DNA from: an uncultured Rhodospirillales bacterium
GTDB taxonomy: Bacteria; Pseudomonadota; Alphaproteobacteria; Azospirillales; Azospirillaceae
Assembly (NCBI GenBank): GCA_903927615.1
Contig: CAIYNU010000087.1
Coordinates: 1 to 64,000 of the forward strand
DNA: 64,000 bases
Direction of reading: 5' to 3'
Shown here: positions 1 through 16,589 of the stretch, piece by piece
How positions within the stretch are numbered: position 1 is the first letter of the stretch
Layout of the letters: the number at the start of each line of letters is the position of its first letter
Notes under the pieces: model-generated
What the model was told of the DNA's origin: nothing
What the model saw: only the letters and a program-made list of their open reading frames with translations
Databases searched by the model: none
Translations under genes and position numbers: made by a program

Positions 1-1
1 T

Positions 2-67
2 GCCGTGTCAATCTTCGGCCGATCGACCCCGGTCGAGTTGGAATACAGTCAGGTCGAAAAAATATGA
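2..67 (+). CDS. nusG: NusG C-terminus, partial (5' end outside window)
   Basis: The first 22 codons of the window encode the last 21 residues of transcription termination/antitermination factor NusG, followed by TGA. The tail reads VSIFGRSTPVELEYSQVEKI, which matches the end of the KOW domain of NusG. Only the very end is present, so nothing can be said about the N-terminal NGN domain. Its position directly upstream of rplK is the usual bacterial order secE-nusG-rplK-rplA. The identification rests on this short tail plus synteny. Confidence 0.88.
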   Translation, partial: AVSIFGRSTPVELEYSQVEKI

Positions 68-71
68 TGCC

Positions 72-110
72 AGGACTGGACGGGGGACCCCGCGGTCTCC
101 GTTCAGTCCT
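72..110 (+). promoter_or_regulatory. Hairpin in the nusG-rplK leader
   Basis: A 12-bp stem (72-83 with 99-110, one G-U pair) carries an inner GACC/GGTC stem in its loop and starts just after the nusG stop. There is no T-tract. Two smaller GC hairpins follow before rplK, around 141-157 and 178-200. It may be a weak terminator/attenuator or part of the leader through which L1 controls the rplK-rplA operon in other bacteria; the sequence alone does not decide between these. Confidence 0.45.
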
Positions 111-212
111 CGCGTCGCAGTCAGTGCGGAAGGCTGATCCCCAAAGCCCTGGGGAAGCTGTACCGCGCGCACCCGCGGCACCAAGGGGGTGCCCCTTGTT
201 TGAGGTGTAAAG

Positions 213-641
213 ATGGCAAAAAAGATAACCGGCTACATCAAGTTACAGGTGCCGGCAGGAAAAGCGACACCCTCGCCGCCCATTGGTCCCGCGCTGGGCC
301 AACGCGGCCTGAATATCATGGAGTTCTGTAAGGCGTTCAACGCCCGGACCCAGGACCTGGAAAAGGGCATGCCGGTTCCGGTGGTGATCACCGCCTTCTC
401 CGACCGTTCCTTCACCTTCGTTACCAAGACGCCGCCGGCCAGCTATTTCCTACGCCAGGCGGCTGGGGTCGACAAGGGCTCGCAGACGCCCGGTAAGGGC
501 TTTGTCGGTCAGGTGACGATGACCCAGATTCGCGACATCGCCCAGAAGAAAATGAACGACCTCAACGCGCATGACGTCGAGGCGGCGTCGCGGATGCTCG
601 CCGGTTCGGCGCGCTCGATGGGTTTGCAGGTGGTGGAGTAA
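213..641 (+). CDS. rplK: 50S ribosomal protein L11
   Basis: The 142-residue protein has the normal length of bacterial L11. It forms the base of the L7/L12 stalk and binds the GTPase-associated region of 23S rRNA. The N-terminal domain shows the proline-rich [11 protein letters not shown] stretch (about residues 22-32), and the C-terminal RNA-binding domain contains the conserved GSARSMG segment near the end. The ATG is preceded by GAGGTG at a normal distance. It is the first full cistron after nusG and lies four bases upstream of rplA, so the two are surely cotranscribed and translationally linked. Confidence 0.98.
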   Translation: MAKKITGYIKLQVPAGKATPSPPIGPALGQRGLNIMEFCKAFNARTQDLEKGMPVPVVITAFSDRSFTFVTKTPPASYFLRQAAGVDKGSQTPGKGFVGQVTMTQIRDIAQKKMNDLNAHDVEAASRMLAGSARSMGLQVVE

Positions 642-645
642 GACC

Positions 646-1347
646 ATGGCCAAGACCGGAAAGCGGCTGCGTAACGCCTACAAGGGAATCGATCGCAATC
701 AGTTCCTCGCGCTTGAGGACGCTGTGCGTCAGATCAAGGCCAAGGCCAGCGCCAAGTTCGACGAGACTATTGAGATCGCGATGAATCTCGGCATCGATCC
801 GCGCCACGCCGACCAGATGGTGCGCGGCATGGTGCTGCTCCCCAATGGAACCGGCAAATCCGTCCGGGTCGCGGTGTTCGCCCGTGCCGCCAAGGCCGAC
901 GAAGCCCGCGCCGCGGGTGCCGATCTGGTTGGCGCCGAGGACCTGGCCGAAAAGATTCAGGCGGGCCAGATCGACTTTGATCGCTGCATCGCCTCGCCGG
1001 ACATGATGGCGGTGGTCGGCAAGCTCGGCAAGATTCTCGGCCCGCGGGGTTTGATGCCCAATCCGAAGTTGGGCACCGTGACCGCCAATGTCGGCGAAGC
1101 GGTGAAGGCGGCCAAGGGCGGTAACGTGGAGTTCCGTGCCGAAAAGGCCGGTATTGTCCATGCTGGCGTCGGCAAGGCAAGCTTCACCGAGAGCGCGCTG
1201 ATTGAGAACATTCGTGCCTTCATTGGTGCCATCAATCGCGCCAAGCCAAGTGGCGCCAAGGGCACCTATATTGAAAAGGTATCACTGAGTTCGACCATGG
1301 GACCGGGCGTCAAGCTCGATCTTGGGACCCTCGCCGCCGGGGCGTAA
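646..1347 (+). CDS. rplA: 50S ribosomal protein L1
   Basis: This is the 233-residue L1 protein of the ribosomal L1 stalk, which binds 23S rRNA and in many bacteria represses its own operon by binding the leader mRNA. The [12 protein letters not shown] segment and the preceding [16 protein letters not shown] are family hallmarks. The frame is open upstream to 571, but the ATG at 646 (MAKTGKRL) fits the family, and a GGAG just ahead of it lies inside the end of rplK. A 333-base leader separates it from rplJ. Confidence 0.98.
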   Translation: MAKTGKRLRNAYKGIDRNQFLALEDAVRQIKAKASAKFDETIEIAMNLGIDPRHADQMVRGMVLLPNGTGKSVRVAVFARAAKADEARAAGADLVGAEDLAEKIQAGQIDFDRCIASPDMMAVVGKLGKILGPRGLMPNPKLGTVTANVGEAVKAAKGGNVEFRAEKAGIVHAGVGKASFTESALIENIRAFIGAINRAKPSGAKGTYIEKVSLSSTMGPGVKLDLGTLAAGA

Positions 1348-1680
1348 GGAGTTCCGGGTCACTACAGATTGCCGTTACCCCGGGCCGGTTGGTTGGGCCT
1401 GTTCCGGGACTGATGGCAAAAGGACAGGGGCGCTTTGCTAAGGCGGTTCCCCTGCCCGCCCTGTCCGAGACCGCGGGTGCCGTGTACGGCTTTCGGGCCG
1501 CCCCGGCTTAAAAGCGATAAGCCCGCCGAGACGGGAGTTGCAACCGAATACACCCGATCCCCGGGGCACTTGCCCCTCGGATCGGTCGATAGCGGCGAGA
1601 ACTTCTGGGACAGGTTGAGCCGGGGCGATGCCGGAGTTGGAATCGCCCCATGGTGCAACTGAAGGTACGGAGGCGATCCC
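1348..1680 (+). promoter_or_regulatory. rplA-rplJ intergenic leader (probable L10 leader)
   Basis: No gene is visible in these 333 bases. They contain an imperfect long stem pairing 1422-1432 with 1457-1466, and a compact hairpin at 1555-1584 whose outer stem is CGATCC/GGATCG and inner stem GGGGC/GCCCC with a four-base loop. In many bacteria the L10-L7/L12 complex binds a structured leader at exactly this position to repress rplJL, and a promoter often lies here too. Position and fold fit that role, but I could not identify the L10-binding kink-turn with certainty. Confidence 0.6.
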
Positions 1681-2211
1681 TTGGATCGGACACAGAAGGA
1701 GAAGGCGATTGCCGCGTTGACTCGACGCGTGCAGGACGCGGCCTTGGTTGTGGTCACGCGCCATAACGGGCTGACGGTCGCGGAAGTGACCGACCTGCGC
1801 CGGAAGATGCGTGCGGCGGGTGCCGGCTTCAACGTCACGAAGAATCGGCTTGCCCGTATCGCCCTGAAAGGCACCAGTTTCGAGAGTCTGGAAGGACTGT
1901 TCAAGGGTCCGACCGCGATTGCGTACTCACGCGATCCGGTCTCGGCCGCCAAGGTGGCGACCGAGTATGCCAAGGCCAATGAGAAGCTCACGATCGTGGG
2001 CGCGGGCCTCGGCAGCCAGGTACTCGATGCCGACGGCGTGCAGGCCCTTGCCAAACTGCCGTCACTGGATGAACTGCGGGCCGGTCTGCTCGGCATGATC
2101 AAGACTCCGGCGACACGGATCGCCGGTGTGCTGCAAGCGCCGGGCGGCCAATTGGCTCGGGTGCTTTCGGCTTATGCCAAGAAGGACGAGGCCACGGGCG
2201 AAGCGGCCTAA
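1681..2211 (+). CDS. rplJ: 50S ribosomal protein L10
   Basis: The 176-residue protein is L10 (uL10), the stalk base that anchors L7/L12 dimers. The N-terminal rRNA-binding domain carries the family sequence RRKMRAAGAGFNVTKNRL (about residues 40-57), and the C-terminal helix binds L12. The start codon is TTG, chosen because a GGAGG lies seven bases upstream and the next residues (DRTQKEKAI) fit the family. A weak start codon here is compatible with stoichiometric or autogenous control through the upstream leader. rplL follows 47 bases downstream. Confidence 0.97.
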   Translation: MDRTQKEKAIAALTRRVQDAALVVVTRHNGLTVAEVTDLRRKMRAAGAGFNVTKNRLARIALKGTSFESLEGLFKGPTAIAYSRDPVSAAKVATEYAKANEKLTIVGAGLGSQVLDADGVQALAKLPSLDELRAGLLGMIKTPATRIAGVLQAPGGQLARVLSAYAKKDEATGEAA

Positions 2212-2258
2212 GGCAAAGATTCAATCTATCCCAAAAGTTTACGTCTTGGAGTTGACAG

Positions 2259-2633
2259 ATGTCCAAACTGGAAAAGCTTGTTGAAGAGTTGTCGGCGTTG
2301 ACCGTTATCGAGGCCGCCGCGTTGTCGAAGTTGCTGGAAGAAAAGTGGGGCGTGTCGGCGGCGGCTCCGGTCGCGGCGGCAGCGGCTCCGGTCGCGGCAG
2401 CGGCGGCTCCGGTGGAAGAGCAGACCGAGTTCACGGTCATTCTGGCCACCATCGGTGACAAGAAAATCAACGTCATCAAAGAAGTGCGCGCCATCACCGG
2501 TCTTGGGCTGAAGGAAGCCAAAGATCTGGTCGAGGCCGCGCCGAAGCCCGTCAAGGAAGGGGTTTCGAAGGAAGACGCCGCCAAGATCAAGAAGCAGCTT
2601 GAAGACGCGGGCGCCGGCGTCGAAGTCAAGTAA
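2259..2633 (+). CDS. rplL: 50S ribosomal protein L7/L12
   Basis: The 124-residue acidic stalk protein recruits translational GTPases. It has an N-terminal dimerisation domain (about 1-33), an unusually regular alanine/proline/valine hinge (about 35-55, containing repeats of [10 protein letters not shown]) and the C-terminal factor-binding domain with the signature [14 protein letters not shown]. Its length is normal. It lies between rplJ and an attenuator-like hairpin before rpoB, the usual device for making more L12 than RNA polymerase. Confidence 0.98.
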   Translation: MSKLEKLVEELSALTVIEAAALSKLLEEKWGVSAAAPVAAAAAPVAAAAAPVEEQTEFTVILATIGDKKINVIKEVRAITGLGLKEAKDLVEAAPKPVKEGVSKEDAAKIKKQLEDAGAGVEVK

Positions 2634-2670
2634 GCAGAACTTGACAGTCGCTGAGACACATACCGCAGCG

Positions 2671-2715
2671 CCGACCGACGGCGGGTCCCAAGTGGCCCGT
2701 CGTCGGTCGGTATTT
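2671..2715 (+). terminator. rplL-rpoB attenuator/terminator hairpin
   Basis: A 15-bp stem (2671-2685 with 2696-2710) has one G-U pair and a ten-base loop, and is followed by TATTT. It lies between rplL and rpoB, where enteric bacteria carry a partial terminator that lowers RNA polymerase expression relative to ribosomal proteins. The same role is inferred here. Confidence 0.75.
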
Positions 2716-2797
2716 GCGCCTTCTGCACGGGCGGCGGCGTCGGGCGCGGCTTAAAAGCGCCGCCGGAGTCCGATCTGAGAAAGGTTCGGGGACATCC

Positions 2798-6988
<4,191 letters not shown>

Positions 6989-7003
6989 GGACTCAAGCTC
7001 AGG

Positions 7004-7039
7004 AACCCCCCTCCGCCGGCGCCGTCCGGCAGAGGGGTT
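7004..7039 (+). promoter_or_regulatory. rpoB-rpoC intercistronic hairpin
   Basis: A GC-rich imperfect stem-loop lies 15 bases after the rpoB stop. The arms AACCCCC-CTC-GCCGG and CCGGC-GAG-GGGTT pair with small bulges. It has no T-tract, so it more likely affects mRNA processing or stability than full termination. Confidence 0.5.
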
Positions 7040-7044
7040 GCTAA

Positions 7045-11232
<4,188 letters not shown>

Positions 11233-11243
11233 GGGTTCCACCC

Positions 11244-11272
11244 GGGCCAGGGGAAGCCAAATCCCCTGGCCC
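11244..11272 (+). terminator. Terminator of the rpl-rpoBC operon
   Basis: A perfect 10-bp GC stem (11244-11253 with 11263-11272) and nine-base loop start 12 bases after the rpoC stop. There is no T-tract, only a C-run. The next gene has its own promoter, which supports transcription ending here. Confidence 0.75.
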
Positions 11273-11438
11273 GCCCCCCCAACACCCCAAGGGTTCGAAA
11301 AAGCCGAGCGGCGTCTGCGGACGCCGGCACGGTTCATGGGTGGGGGCGCGGTCGGCGTTGCTGACCGCAACCGCGGACAGATGCCCTCAGCCCGTCCCGT
11401 CCCGTCCCCCGGACAATGAGTGTCAGGGCTGATCTTGC

Positions 11439-11468
11439 TTGACCCACAGCTTGGAGTAACGTTATAAT
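11439..11468 (+). promoter_or_regulatory. Sigma70-type promoter for the gene at 11495
   Basis: TTGACC (11439-11444) and a perfect TATAAT (11463-11468) are separated by 18 bases. The surrounding sequence is AT-rich compared with the flanks. The start codon lies 27 bases beyond the -10 box. This is the best promoter match seen in the window. Confidence 0.75.
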
Positions 11469-11494
11469 AAAAGGAAATAATCAGGTCACACCCC

Positions 11495-12358
11495 ATGATG
11501 GCCAAGCCGATCCAGAAAGGATCGCCCCCGCCCGCAAAAGTCTCTTCGCCTATCCAAGCGGCCGGCGAGCGGCGGGATAACGGCAAACATTTGGATCAAA
11601 AGCCGCTCGACGCCCATAAAGACCGCGTCCACCTGCCACCCTCTGCAAACCATCATCCTCAGGGCGACGCCAAGCCCGAAAGTCCGGTCAGACGGCCGCC
11701 GCCGAAATCGGTGATTCCGGACGACGAGGGCGACGCCGAGGCGGAAGCCGCCGCTCGGGATCAGGCCGCGCAGGCGCAACACCAGCGACGGCGGCACCAT
11801 ACCGTCCTTCTGTTCGGCCTGCTGTTGGTCACGACACTGCTGGGCATCGGCGTCATCGAGGGGGCGCGCTACCGGAGCAGCACCGCTGAAGCGGTCCTCA
11901 CCGCCCGGATTTCCACGGCCATCGCCGCCCATGCCGACCTGCACAGCCACGACGGCCAAAGTTATGACGAAATCGCCCTGGTGGATTGGATTCGCCGCTG
12001 CCTGGGCACCAGCCTGGCCACCACGAACGCGGTGATCGCCGAAGGCCTTGCCAACGCCAGCGGCCAGGCCATCGTCACCGCCACCGAGCGCCGATGCCTG
12101 CATGACAAGCTTGTGGACTTGGCAACCAAGCAAGTCATCGCCGAGGAAACGGCCCGCCTTGCGGGCAGCGAACCCATGGTTACCGACCAAAGCCACCGGT
12201 TCAACCAGGAACTCCACTTCGTCATCGCCTTCGCCCGCGCCCACAGCTATGCGATCCCCGATGACTTTCGGGTCTTCAAGAGCGATTCCGGAATCCTGAA
12301 GAGCCATGATCGCACCGAAGACGCCGAAACCGCCACCTGGCGGGACCTGCACCGCTAG
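11495..12358 (+). CDS. Membrane-anchored protein of unknown function
   Basis: This 287-residue protein is not recognised. The first 100 residues are hydrophilic, rich in proline, charged residues and histidine, and lack a fold I can name. A single membrane segment follows at about residues 104-125 (LLFGLLLVTTLLGIGVIEGA). The remaining 160 residues would be periplasmic and contain two cysteines in a helical, alanine-rich region. This is the topology of a type II single-pass protein. Two ATGs (11495, 11498) sit 27 bases behind a strong promoter, with only a weak AGG as ribosome binding site. The YncE-like gene follows after 21 bases, so the two are probably cotranscribed. The opposite strand is also open but looks like a shadow. 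Confidence 0.7.
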   Translation: MMAKPIQKGSPPPAKVSSPIQAAGERRDNGKHLDQKPLDAHKDRVHLPPSANHHPQGDAKPESPVRRPPPKSVIPDDEGDAEAEAAARDQAAQAQHQRRRHHTVLLFGLLLVTTLLGIGVIEGARYRSSTAEAVLTARISTAIAAHADLHSHDGQSYDEIALVDWIRRCLGTSLATTNAVIAEGLANASGQAIVTATERRCLHDKLVDLATKQVIAEETARLAGSEPMVTDQSHRFNQELHFVIAFARAHSYAIPDDFRVFKSDSGILKSHDRTEDAETATWRDLHR

Positions 12359-12379
12359 ATTTCTTCCCAGGAGTGCCTG

Positions 12380-13450
12380 ATGTCCGCTCGTGTCTGCAAG
12401 ACCGCCCTGTTTGCGATCTGCGCCCTGGTGAGTTTACGATCGGGGCCGATCCGGGCCGACACCCTTGCGCCCCATTATACGGTGGTCGAGACGATTCCGC
12501 TGTCGGGTCCGACGCGCTGGGATTACCTGACCGTCGAGTCCGCAACCCATCGTCTGTTCATCACCCGGGGCGAACAGGTCGATGTGATGGACGTTGTCCA
12601 CGGCACGGTGGCGGGTTCGCTGCCCGGCACCCAGGGCGTTCATGGCGTTGCCCTGGCGTCCGACCTTGGCAAGGGTTTCGTCAGCAATGGCCGGGCCAAC
12701 ACCGTCACGGTTTTTGATCTGACGACCCTGGCGCCGCTCGCCACACTGCCCTCCGGCACCAAGCCGGACGCCATCGTCTACGACCCGGCAACCCGGCGGG
12801 TCTTTGCCGCCGATGGCGGCAGCGGCGACCTGACCGTCCTCAATGCCGAAGAAAGCGCGGTAATCAAAACCGTTCCGCTGGGTGGCCAGCCGGAGTTCGC
12901 CGCCGTGGATGGGACCGGCCGGCTTTACGTCAATCTGGAAGACACGTCACAGGTGGCGGTGGTCGACACCAAGGAACTGACGGTCCTGGCACACTATACG
13001 CTGGCGCCAGACTGCCAGCGTCCGACCGGCCTGGCCATCGACAGCGCCCAGCATCGCCTGTTTGCGGTCTGCGGCAACGCGGTGATGGTGGTGCTCGATG
13101 GCCATACCGGCCGCATCCTGGCAACCCTCCCCATTGGCGGCGGCGCCGACGCCGCGGTGTTCGACCCGGGAACCCATCGGGCCTTCAGCGCCAACGGCGA
13201 CGGCACCCTGACCGTGGTCGAAGCCACGGACGCCGACCATTATCGCGTGGTGCAAACCCTGCCAACCCGGGTGACGGCGCGCACCCTGGCGCTGGACCCA
13301 GCCACCCATCGGCTTTACCTTGCCGCCGCCGAAACCGACGGATTCGAGCCTGCCACCGGGGAGCACAGCCACCCCCGCCGCCACATCAAACCCGGGACTT
13401 TTATGATTTTAGCGGTGGAAGAGAGCCCTTGGACGTCTGGCCGTCCATGA
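12380..13450 (+). CDS. Exported YncE-like beta-propeller protein
   Basis: The 356-residue protein begins with a signal peptide (about 1-26, cleaved after IRA). The rest consists of six or seven repeats of the YVTN/YncE type, recognisable by the recurring phrases such as DPATRRVFAADGGSGDLTVL and LYVNLEDTSQVAVVD, each ending in a strand of about 40-45 residues. Such propellers act in the periplasm, often as binding scaffolds, and their ligands are generally unknown. An AGGAG lies shortly before the ATG. It follows the membrane-anchored unknown and precedes a permease pair on the same strand, which may hint at a role in uptake, but that is inference only. Confidence 0.8.
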   Translation: MSARVCKTALFAICALVSLRSGPIRADTLAPHYTVVETIPLSGPTRWDYLTVESATHRLFITRGEQVDVMDVVHGTVAGSLPGTQGVHGVALASDLGKGFVSNGRANTVTVFDLTTLAPLATLPSGTKPDAIVYDPATRRVFAADGGSGDLTVLNAEESAVIKTVPLGGQPEFAAVDGTGRLYVNLEDTSQVAVVDTKELTVLAHYTLAPDCQRPTGLAIDSAQHRLFAVCGNAVMVVLDGHTGRILATLPIGGGADAAVFDPGTHRAFSANGDGTLTVVEATDADHYRVVQTLPTRVTARTLALDPATHRLYLAAAETDGFEPATGEHSHPRRHIKPGTFMILAVEESPWTSGRP

Positions 13451-13516
13451 GGGGGGCCGCCAACACGGTCGGATGACGCTGATGACGAGAGGCGTGGCCA
13501 CACCACGAGGACAGTC

Positions 13517-14485
13517 GTGACCCGGTTCCTGCTCGCCCGTCTGTTGCAGGCGCTGTTGGTGCTGGCGGCCATGAGCTTCATGGTTCATGGACTGATCGGT
13601 TTGATGCCGGGCGACCCCATCGATCTGATGATCAGCGCCAACCCCAAGCTCACCGCCGCCGACGCCGCGCATTTGCGCCAGCTTTACGGGCTCGACCTGC
13701 CGATCGGGCAGAGATATCTCAACTGGCTGGCGGCGGTGGCCCGGGGTGATCTGGGCTATTCGCGGCTGTACCACCAACCCGTGGCGGACGTGTTGTTGCC
13801 GCGCTTGGGGAACACCCTGGTCCTGATGGCGCTGGCATTGGCGCTCGCTCTGGCTGTGGCCATCCCGGCCGGAGTCCAGGCCGCCCGCCGGGCTGGCAGT
13901 GCTCTGGATCGGGGGATCACCCTCGCCTGCTTTGCCGGGATTTCGCTGCCGCCATTCTGGTTGGCGCTATTGCTGATGCTGGCCTTCGCGGTGGGACTGG
14001 GCTGGTTGCCGGCCGGCGGCATGGCCTCGCTCGCTGCCGGGGCGGGTTGGACCGACGGCCTGCGCTATCTGGTGCTGCCGGTGGCGACGCTGGCCCTGGC
14101 CGGGGTCGCCGGCTATACCCGCTATGTTCGCGCCGCCATGGTCGAAGTTCTTCGTTTGGACTGCATCCGCACCGCCCGCGCCAAGGGCCTGCCGGAGTCC
14201 CGGGTGATCTGGCACCACGCCCTGCGCAATGCCCTGGTGCCGGTCGTCACCATTCTCGGCCTGGAATTCGGAAATCTGTTCTCGGGCGCCCTGGTCACCG
14301 AAACCATGTTCTCGTGGCAGGGGATGGGCAAATTGATCTACGATTCGATCATGGGCAACGACTACAATGTGGCCCTGATCGCCCTGTTGCTGGCCACCGC
14401 CATGGTTCTGCTGGGAAATTTTCTGGCCGACCTGGGCTACGCGGTTCTCGACCCGCGGATGGGGTTCGAGGACCGGGCCCCATGA
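13517..14485 (+). CDS. ABC transporter permease, DppB/OppB family
   Basis: The 322-residue inner-membrane permease belongs to the peptide/nickel (Dpp/Opp) class. The N-terminal helix and the following LMPGDP motif are typical of DppB, as is the C-terminal EAA-loop region around IRTARAKGLPESRVIWHHAL, which couples to the ATPase. About six membrane helices are visible. It starts with GTG at 13517 behind GAGGA. Its last codons overlap the next gene by ATGA, so the two permeases are translationally coupled. No substrate-binding protein or ATPase gene is adjacent, so the substrate cannot be assigned. Confidence 0.93.
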   Translation: MTRFLLARLLQALLVLAAMSFMVHGLIGLMPGDPIDLMISANPKLTAADAAHLRQLYGLDLPIGQRYLNWLAAVARGDLGYSRLYHQPVADVLLPRLGNTLVLMALALALALAVAIPAGVQAARRAGSALDRGITLACFAGISLPPFWLALLLMLAFAVGLGWLPAGGMASLAAGAGWTDGLRYLVLPVATLALAGVAGYTRYVRAAMVEVLRLDCIRTARAKGLPESRVIWHHALRNALVPVVTILGLEFGNLFSGALVTETMFSWQGMGKLIYDSIMGNDYNVALIALLLATAMVLLGNFLADLGYAVLDPRMGFEDRAP

Positions 14486-15372
14486 TGGTCACGCCCCTGG
14501 CCCGTCTGAGCCGCCACCGGGCCGCCATGGCCAGCGCCGGCCTGCTGGTCCTGCTGGCCGTGGCATCCCTCCTGGCGCCGCTGGTCGCGGCGGCCCTGGG
14601 CGTGGAGGCCGACAGCCAGGACCTGTTCAACCGCTATGGCGGCCCATCCTGGCCCCACCCCCTCGGCACCGACGAACTGGGCCGGGACGTCCTGGTGCGG
14701 CTGCTCTATGGCGGCCGGGTCTCGCTGTTCGTGGGCCTGACCGCGGCACTGGTCTCGGCCGGGTTGGGAACCGCCGTCGGCCTGCCCGCCGGCTATTTTG
14801 GCGGCCGGATTGATGCCGTGCTGATGCGCCTGACCGACGGCGTCATCGCCTTGCCCCTGCTGCCCCTGCTGATCGTGCTGGCGGCGGTGCCACCCGAACG
14901 GCTGGGGCTGGGCGGTGCGCTCGACCCCGCCACCGTCGGGTTGCTGCGAATCGTCGGCCTGGTGGCGCTGGTGGGCTGGACCACCGCCGCCCGGTTGGTG
15001 CGCGGCGCCACCCTGGCGACCCGGCGGCTTGACCATATCCGCGCCGCCGAAGCCCTGGGCGCCGGGCCGCTGCGAATCATGCTGGTCCACATCCTGCCCA
15101 ACATCGCCGGGCCGCTGCTGGTGGCGACCACCTTATCGGTGGGCAACGTCATCCTGCTGGAATCGGCCCTCAGCTTCCTGGGCCTGGGCATTCAACCACC
15201 GTTACCAAGCTGGGGCAACATGCTGACCAACGCCCAGGAGTTGGTCTGGACCGCCCCCGCCCTGGCCATCTTCCCCGGTTTGCTGATTTTTGTGACGGTG
15301 ATGGCTTGCAACCTATTTGGTGATGGACTTCAGGATGCGCTGGATCCACGCAGTGTGTCCCGGCGGACCTGA
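14482..15372 (+). CDS. ABC transporter permease, DppC/OppC family
   Basis: The 296-residue second permease pairs with the preceding DppB-like gene. It shows the DppC hallmarks: an N-terminal helix, HPLGTDELGRDVLVRLLYG at about residues 55-73, and the EAA-loop segment HIRAAEALGAGPLRIMLVHI. The ATG at 14482 overlaps the upstream stop by four bases; an adjacent ATG at 14485 is also possible. The heterodimer would need DppDF-type ATPases and a periplasmic binding protein, none of which is in the neighbourhood, so these must be encoded elsewhere or the system is a remnant. Confidence 0.93.
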   Translation: MMVTPLARLSRHRAAMASAGLLVLLAVASLLAPLVAAALGVEADSQDLFNRYGGPSWPHPLGTDELGRDVLVRLLYGGRVSLFVGLTAALVSAGLGTAVGLPAGYFGGRIDAVLMRLTDGVIALPLLPLLIVLAAVPPERLGLGGALDPATVGLLRIVGLVALVGWTTAARLVRGATLATRRLDHIRAAEALGAGPLRIMLVHILPNIAGPLLVATTLSVGNVILLESALSFLGLGIQPPLPSWGNMLTNAQELVWTAPALAIFPGLLIFVTVMACNLFGDGLQDALDPRSVSRRT

Positions 15373-15501
15373 TCGGGCGTCACCCGACACCCCATATGGC
15401 TTTCCGATCGAAAGCCATTGCGTAACGCGCCGTGGCAGCCTATCAGCCCATGGTCCCCGCCATCGTTCATTCCCCACGGCATTCATAAGGAGCACTCGTT
15501 C

Positions 15502-15711
15502 ATGACCGACCCCGTCTTCCGGAAACTGGAAATCGTCGGCACCTCCACCGTCAGCATCGAAGACGCCATCGCCCGGGGCGTCGCGGCCACCGCCACCGCG
15601 GGTGAGACCGTGGACTGGTTTGAGGTGCTGGAGACCCGGGGCGCCGTGCGCGAGGGCAAGGTGCATCAGTATCAGGTCGTGCTGAAGGTCGGCGTTCGCG
15701 TCAGGGCGTGA
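15502..15711 (+). CDS. Dodecin family flavin-binding protein
   Basis: This 69-residue protein matches the small dodecin family: FRKLEIVGTSTVSIEDAIARG at the start, a central segment with W39 (VDWFEVLE) and the C-terminal strand QYQVVLKVGVRV. Dodecins assemble into hollow dodecamers that store riboflavin, FMN or related compounds between pairs of tryptophans, and W39 is in the expected position. AAGGAG lies nine bases before the ATG. The next gene, an RNA-modification enzyme, begins 26 bases after its stop with no evident functional link. Confidence 0.85.
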   Translation: MTDPVFRKLEIVGTSTVSIEDAIARGVAATATAGETVDWFEVLETRGAVREGKVHQYQVVLKVGVRVRA

Positions 15712-15737
15712 CCGGCCCAGCCGCAGGAGCCCGCCCC

Positions 15738-16589
15738 GTGAGCGACGACACCGCCCCCCCCGCCCCCGCTGCCGACGCCGCCGAAACCCCAAGTGCCGGC
15801 GAACGGATCGCCAAGCGCCTGGGCCGGGCCGGCCTGTGTTCCCGCCGGGACGCCGAACGCTGGATCACCGAGGGCCGGGTGGCGGTCAACGGCCGGGTGC
15901 TAACCAGCCCGGCGCTGGTGGTGGGACCGGGCGACCGCATCGTGGTGGACGGCAAGCCGCTCGCCGAACCCGAGCCGCCCCGGCTGTGGCGCTACCACAA
16001 GCCGGCCGGGCTGGTCACCACCGCCCGGGACGAAAAGGGCCGGCCGACGGTCTTTGACCGGCTGCCGTCCGAACTGCCGCGGGTGATCTCGGTGGGCCGG
16101 CTCGACCTGACCACCGAGGGGTTGCTGCTGCTGACCAATGACGGCGAAGTGGCCCGCTACCTGGAATTGCCGTCCACCGGTTGGGCCCGGCGCTATCGGG
16201 TCCGGGTTCATGGGGCGGTTGAACCGGCCCGGCTGGCATCCCTGGCCCGGGGCCCGACCATCGACGGCGTCCGTTATGGCCCCATCGAGGCCGCTCTTGA
16301 TCGCGAACAGGGCAGCAACGCTTGGTTGACGGTTACGCTGCGGGAAGGCAAGAATCGCGAAATCCGTAAGGTCATGGAGTCGCTGGCGCTGACCGTCAAT
16401 CGCCTGATCCGCGTGGCCTACGGGCCGTTTCAATTGGGCAAGCTGCCCGAAGGCGCCGTCGAAGAGATTCCCCGCCGGGTGCTGAAGGACCAGCTTGCCC
16501 TGTTCTTCGGCGCCGCCCCCCAGCCCGCGGCCCCCACCGCGGTAGCCACTCCTGTCCCGGGTTCGAGCCATGCGCATCGTCGCCGGTAG
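15738..16589 (+). CDS. rluB: 23S/16S rRNA pseudouridine synthase, RluB/RsuA family
   Basis: The 283-residue enzyme isomerises a uridine in rRNA. An S4 RNA-binding domain (about 22-75, with RLGRAGLCSRRDAERWI) is followed by the RsuA/RluB/E/F catalytic domain, with the active-site aspartate in GRLDLTTEGLLLLTNDG and the conserved GKNREIRKVM later on. The GTG at 15738 is preferred because CAGGAG lies eight bases upstream; a GTG at 15708 overlaps the dodecin stop but has no better site. The tail is Ala/Pro-rich. Its 3' end overlaps rsmD by 20 bases. RluB is more likely than RsuA or RluF, but the exact target is not proven. Confidence 0.88.
   Translation: MSDDTAPPAPAADAAETPSAGERIAKRLGRAGLCSRRDAERWITEGRVAVNGRVLTSPALVVGPGDRIVVDGKPLAEPEPPRLWRYHKPAGLVTTARDEKGRPTVFDRLPSELPRVISVGRLDLTTEGLLLLTNDGEVARYLELPSTGWARRYRVRVHGAVEPARLASLARGPTIDGVRYGPIEAALDREQGSNAWLTVTLREGKNREIRKVMESLALTVNRLIRVAYGPFQLGKLPEGAVEEIPRRVLKDQLALFFGAAPQPAAPTAVATPVPGSSHAHRRR

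Noticed and set aside
11486-12352. Minus-strand frame of 288 codons opposite the gene at 11495
   Set aside because: The plus strand has a perfect -10 promoter, a membrane segment and an operon neighbour; the minus product looks like a shadow.
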